NCBI GenBank assembly: GCA_963691815.1
Contig: OY829652.1
Location: 20,185,986-20,249,985 of the forward strand
Length of the DNA stretch: 64,000 nt
Reading direction: 5' to 3'
Source of the DNA: Echiichthys vipera
Taxonomy: Eukaryota > Chordata > Actinopteri > Perciformes > Trachinidae
Each line of letters starts with the position of its first letter. The stretch's first letter is position 1. Both the position numbers and the translations under genes were made by a program. The notes beneath the pieces are model-generated. The model ran no database searches. It saw only the letters and a list, made by a program, of their open reading frames with translations, and was not told where the DNA came from. This document shows, in pieces, positions 63,598-64,000 of this stretch.

Positions 63598-64000
63598 CTT
63601 TCATTTTCATAAATAGAAATGCATAAAAATAATAATCTAACATACAATTAATAGAGTCTGCCACAGGGAGGTGCTGTGACACATTATATATTGAAGCAGA
63701 CATTGCAGCCATTTTTTTGCTTGGTTTTCACTACGAAACACTTCCAAGTAATCTAAGAGGATGATAAATAATACAGCTATTCAGATGCCAAGAAAGACGC
63801 CTGATATCACATATGCATATCTATGCAGTCCAACCTTAACCAATAACAAAAAGGCTGTTCGGTGCTGTTTTTAGGATGGCGCAAGCTGTTAGTGGCTCCT
63901 TCTTTGTGTGTTGCTGCATGTTCAAACCATAGACATATGAAACCAGTTTTTCATCCTCTCTGTATCCTACCTAATCCTGCGTCTTCTGGGAATTGTGTAC
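63363..64000 (-). other. bicd1: BICD1 intron, incomplete
   Basis: Intronic up to the window edge. Contains the (TA)n tract at 63543-63594. Nothing else recognised. Confidence 0.5.
63543..63594. repeat. bicd1: (TA)n microsatellite
   Basis: About 26 uninterrupted TA units in the BICD1 intron. Confidence 0.95.

Overview
The window is ordinary vertebrate nuclear DNA, almost certainly from a ray-finned fish. Genes are split into short exons with GT/AG introns, and (CA)n microsatellites are very dense. Most dispersed repeats are types I know from teleost genomes: PIF/Harbinger, hAT and Tc1 miniatures, a sushi-type Ty3/gypsy remnant, LINE tails and a tRNA-derived SINE. A percomorph is my best guess. 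There is no sign of bacterial, phage or plasmid sequence.

Three protein-coding genes are present. (1) 1-2.27 kb, + strand: the last six coding exons of NUP205, a nuclear-pore inner-ring scaffold protein, ending at a stop at 1897-1899 with a polyadenylation signal at 2246. (2) 2.5-57.74 kb, - strand: a complete FGD4 (frabin) gene, a Cdc42 guanine-nucleotide exchange factor. I could place 18 coding exons with consistent splice phases, giving about 878 residues in the order: variable N-terminus, DH, PH, FYVE zinc finger, PH. The domain exons sit within 4 kb (4.6-8.6 kb). The N-terminal exons are spread over 46 kb, so the window is mostly FGD4 intron. (3) 59.7-64 kb, - strand: the 3' end of BICD1, a dynein-dynactin cargo adaptor, with its last two coding exons and probably about 2 kb of 3' UTR.

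BICD1 and FGD4 lie head to tail as in human 12p11. The gene beyond the FGD4 3' end is NUP205 rather than DNM1L, so the block appears rearranged. NUP205 and FGD4 converge, with only about 250 bp between their predicted 3' ends.

The most interesting structure is the FGD4 N-terminus. Exons 2 and 3 are both phase 1 at both ends, and the exon 1 donor and exon 4 acceptor are phase 1 too. Any combination of promoters and these cassettes therefore stays in frame. Several further candidate first exons in the introns (52.0, 42.0, 31.7 and 23.1 kb) also end in phase 1. An internal methionine in exon 4 lies where I recall the shorter human protein starting.

The introns hold many relics. These include a Harbinger copy in which its two convergent genes were fused by deletion, a sushi-type LTR element reduced to one LTR, a broken gag and a 59-bp 3' LTR stub between intact target duplications, a 5'-truncated LINE with a 12-bp target duplication, a fold-back element with roughly 100-bp arms, and three copies of one MITE family. 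I found no tRNA or rRNA gene, no CRISPR array and no previously undescribed multi-gene system.
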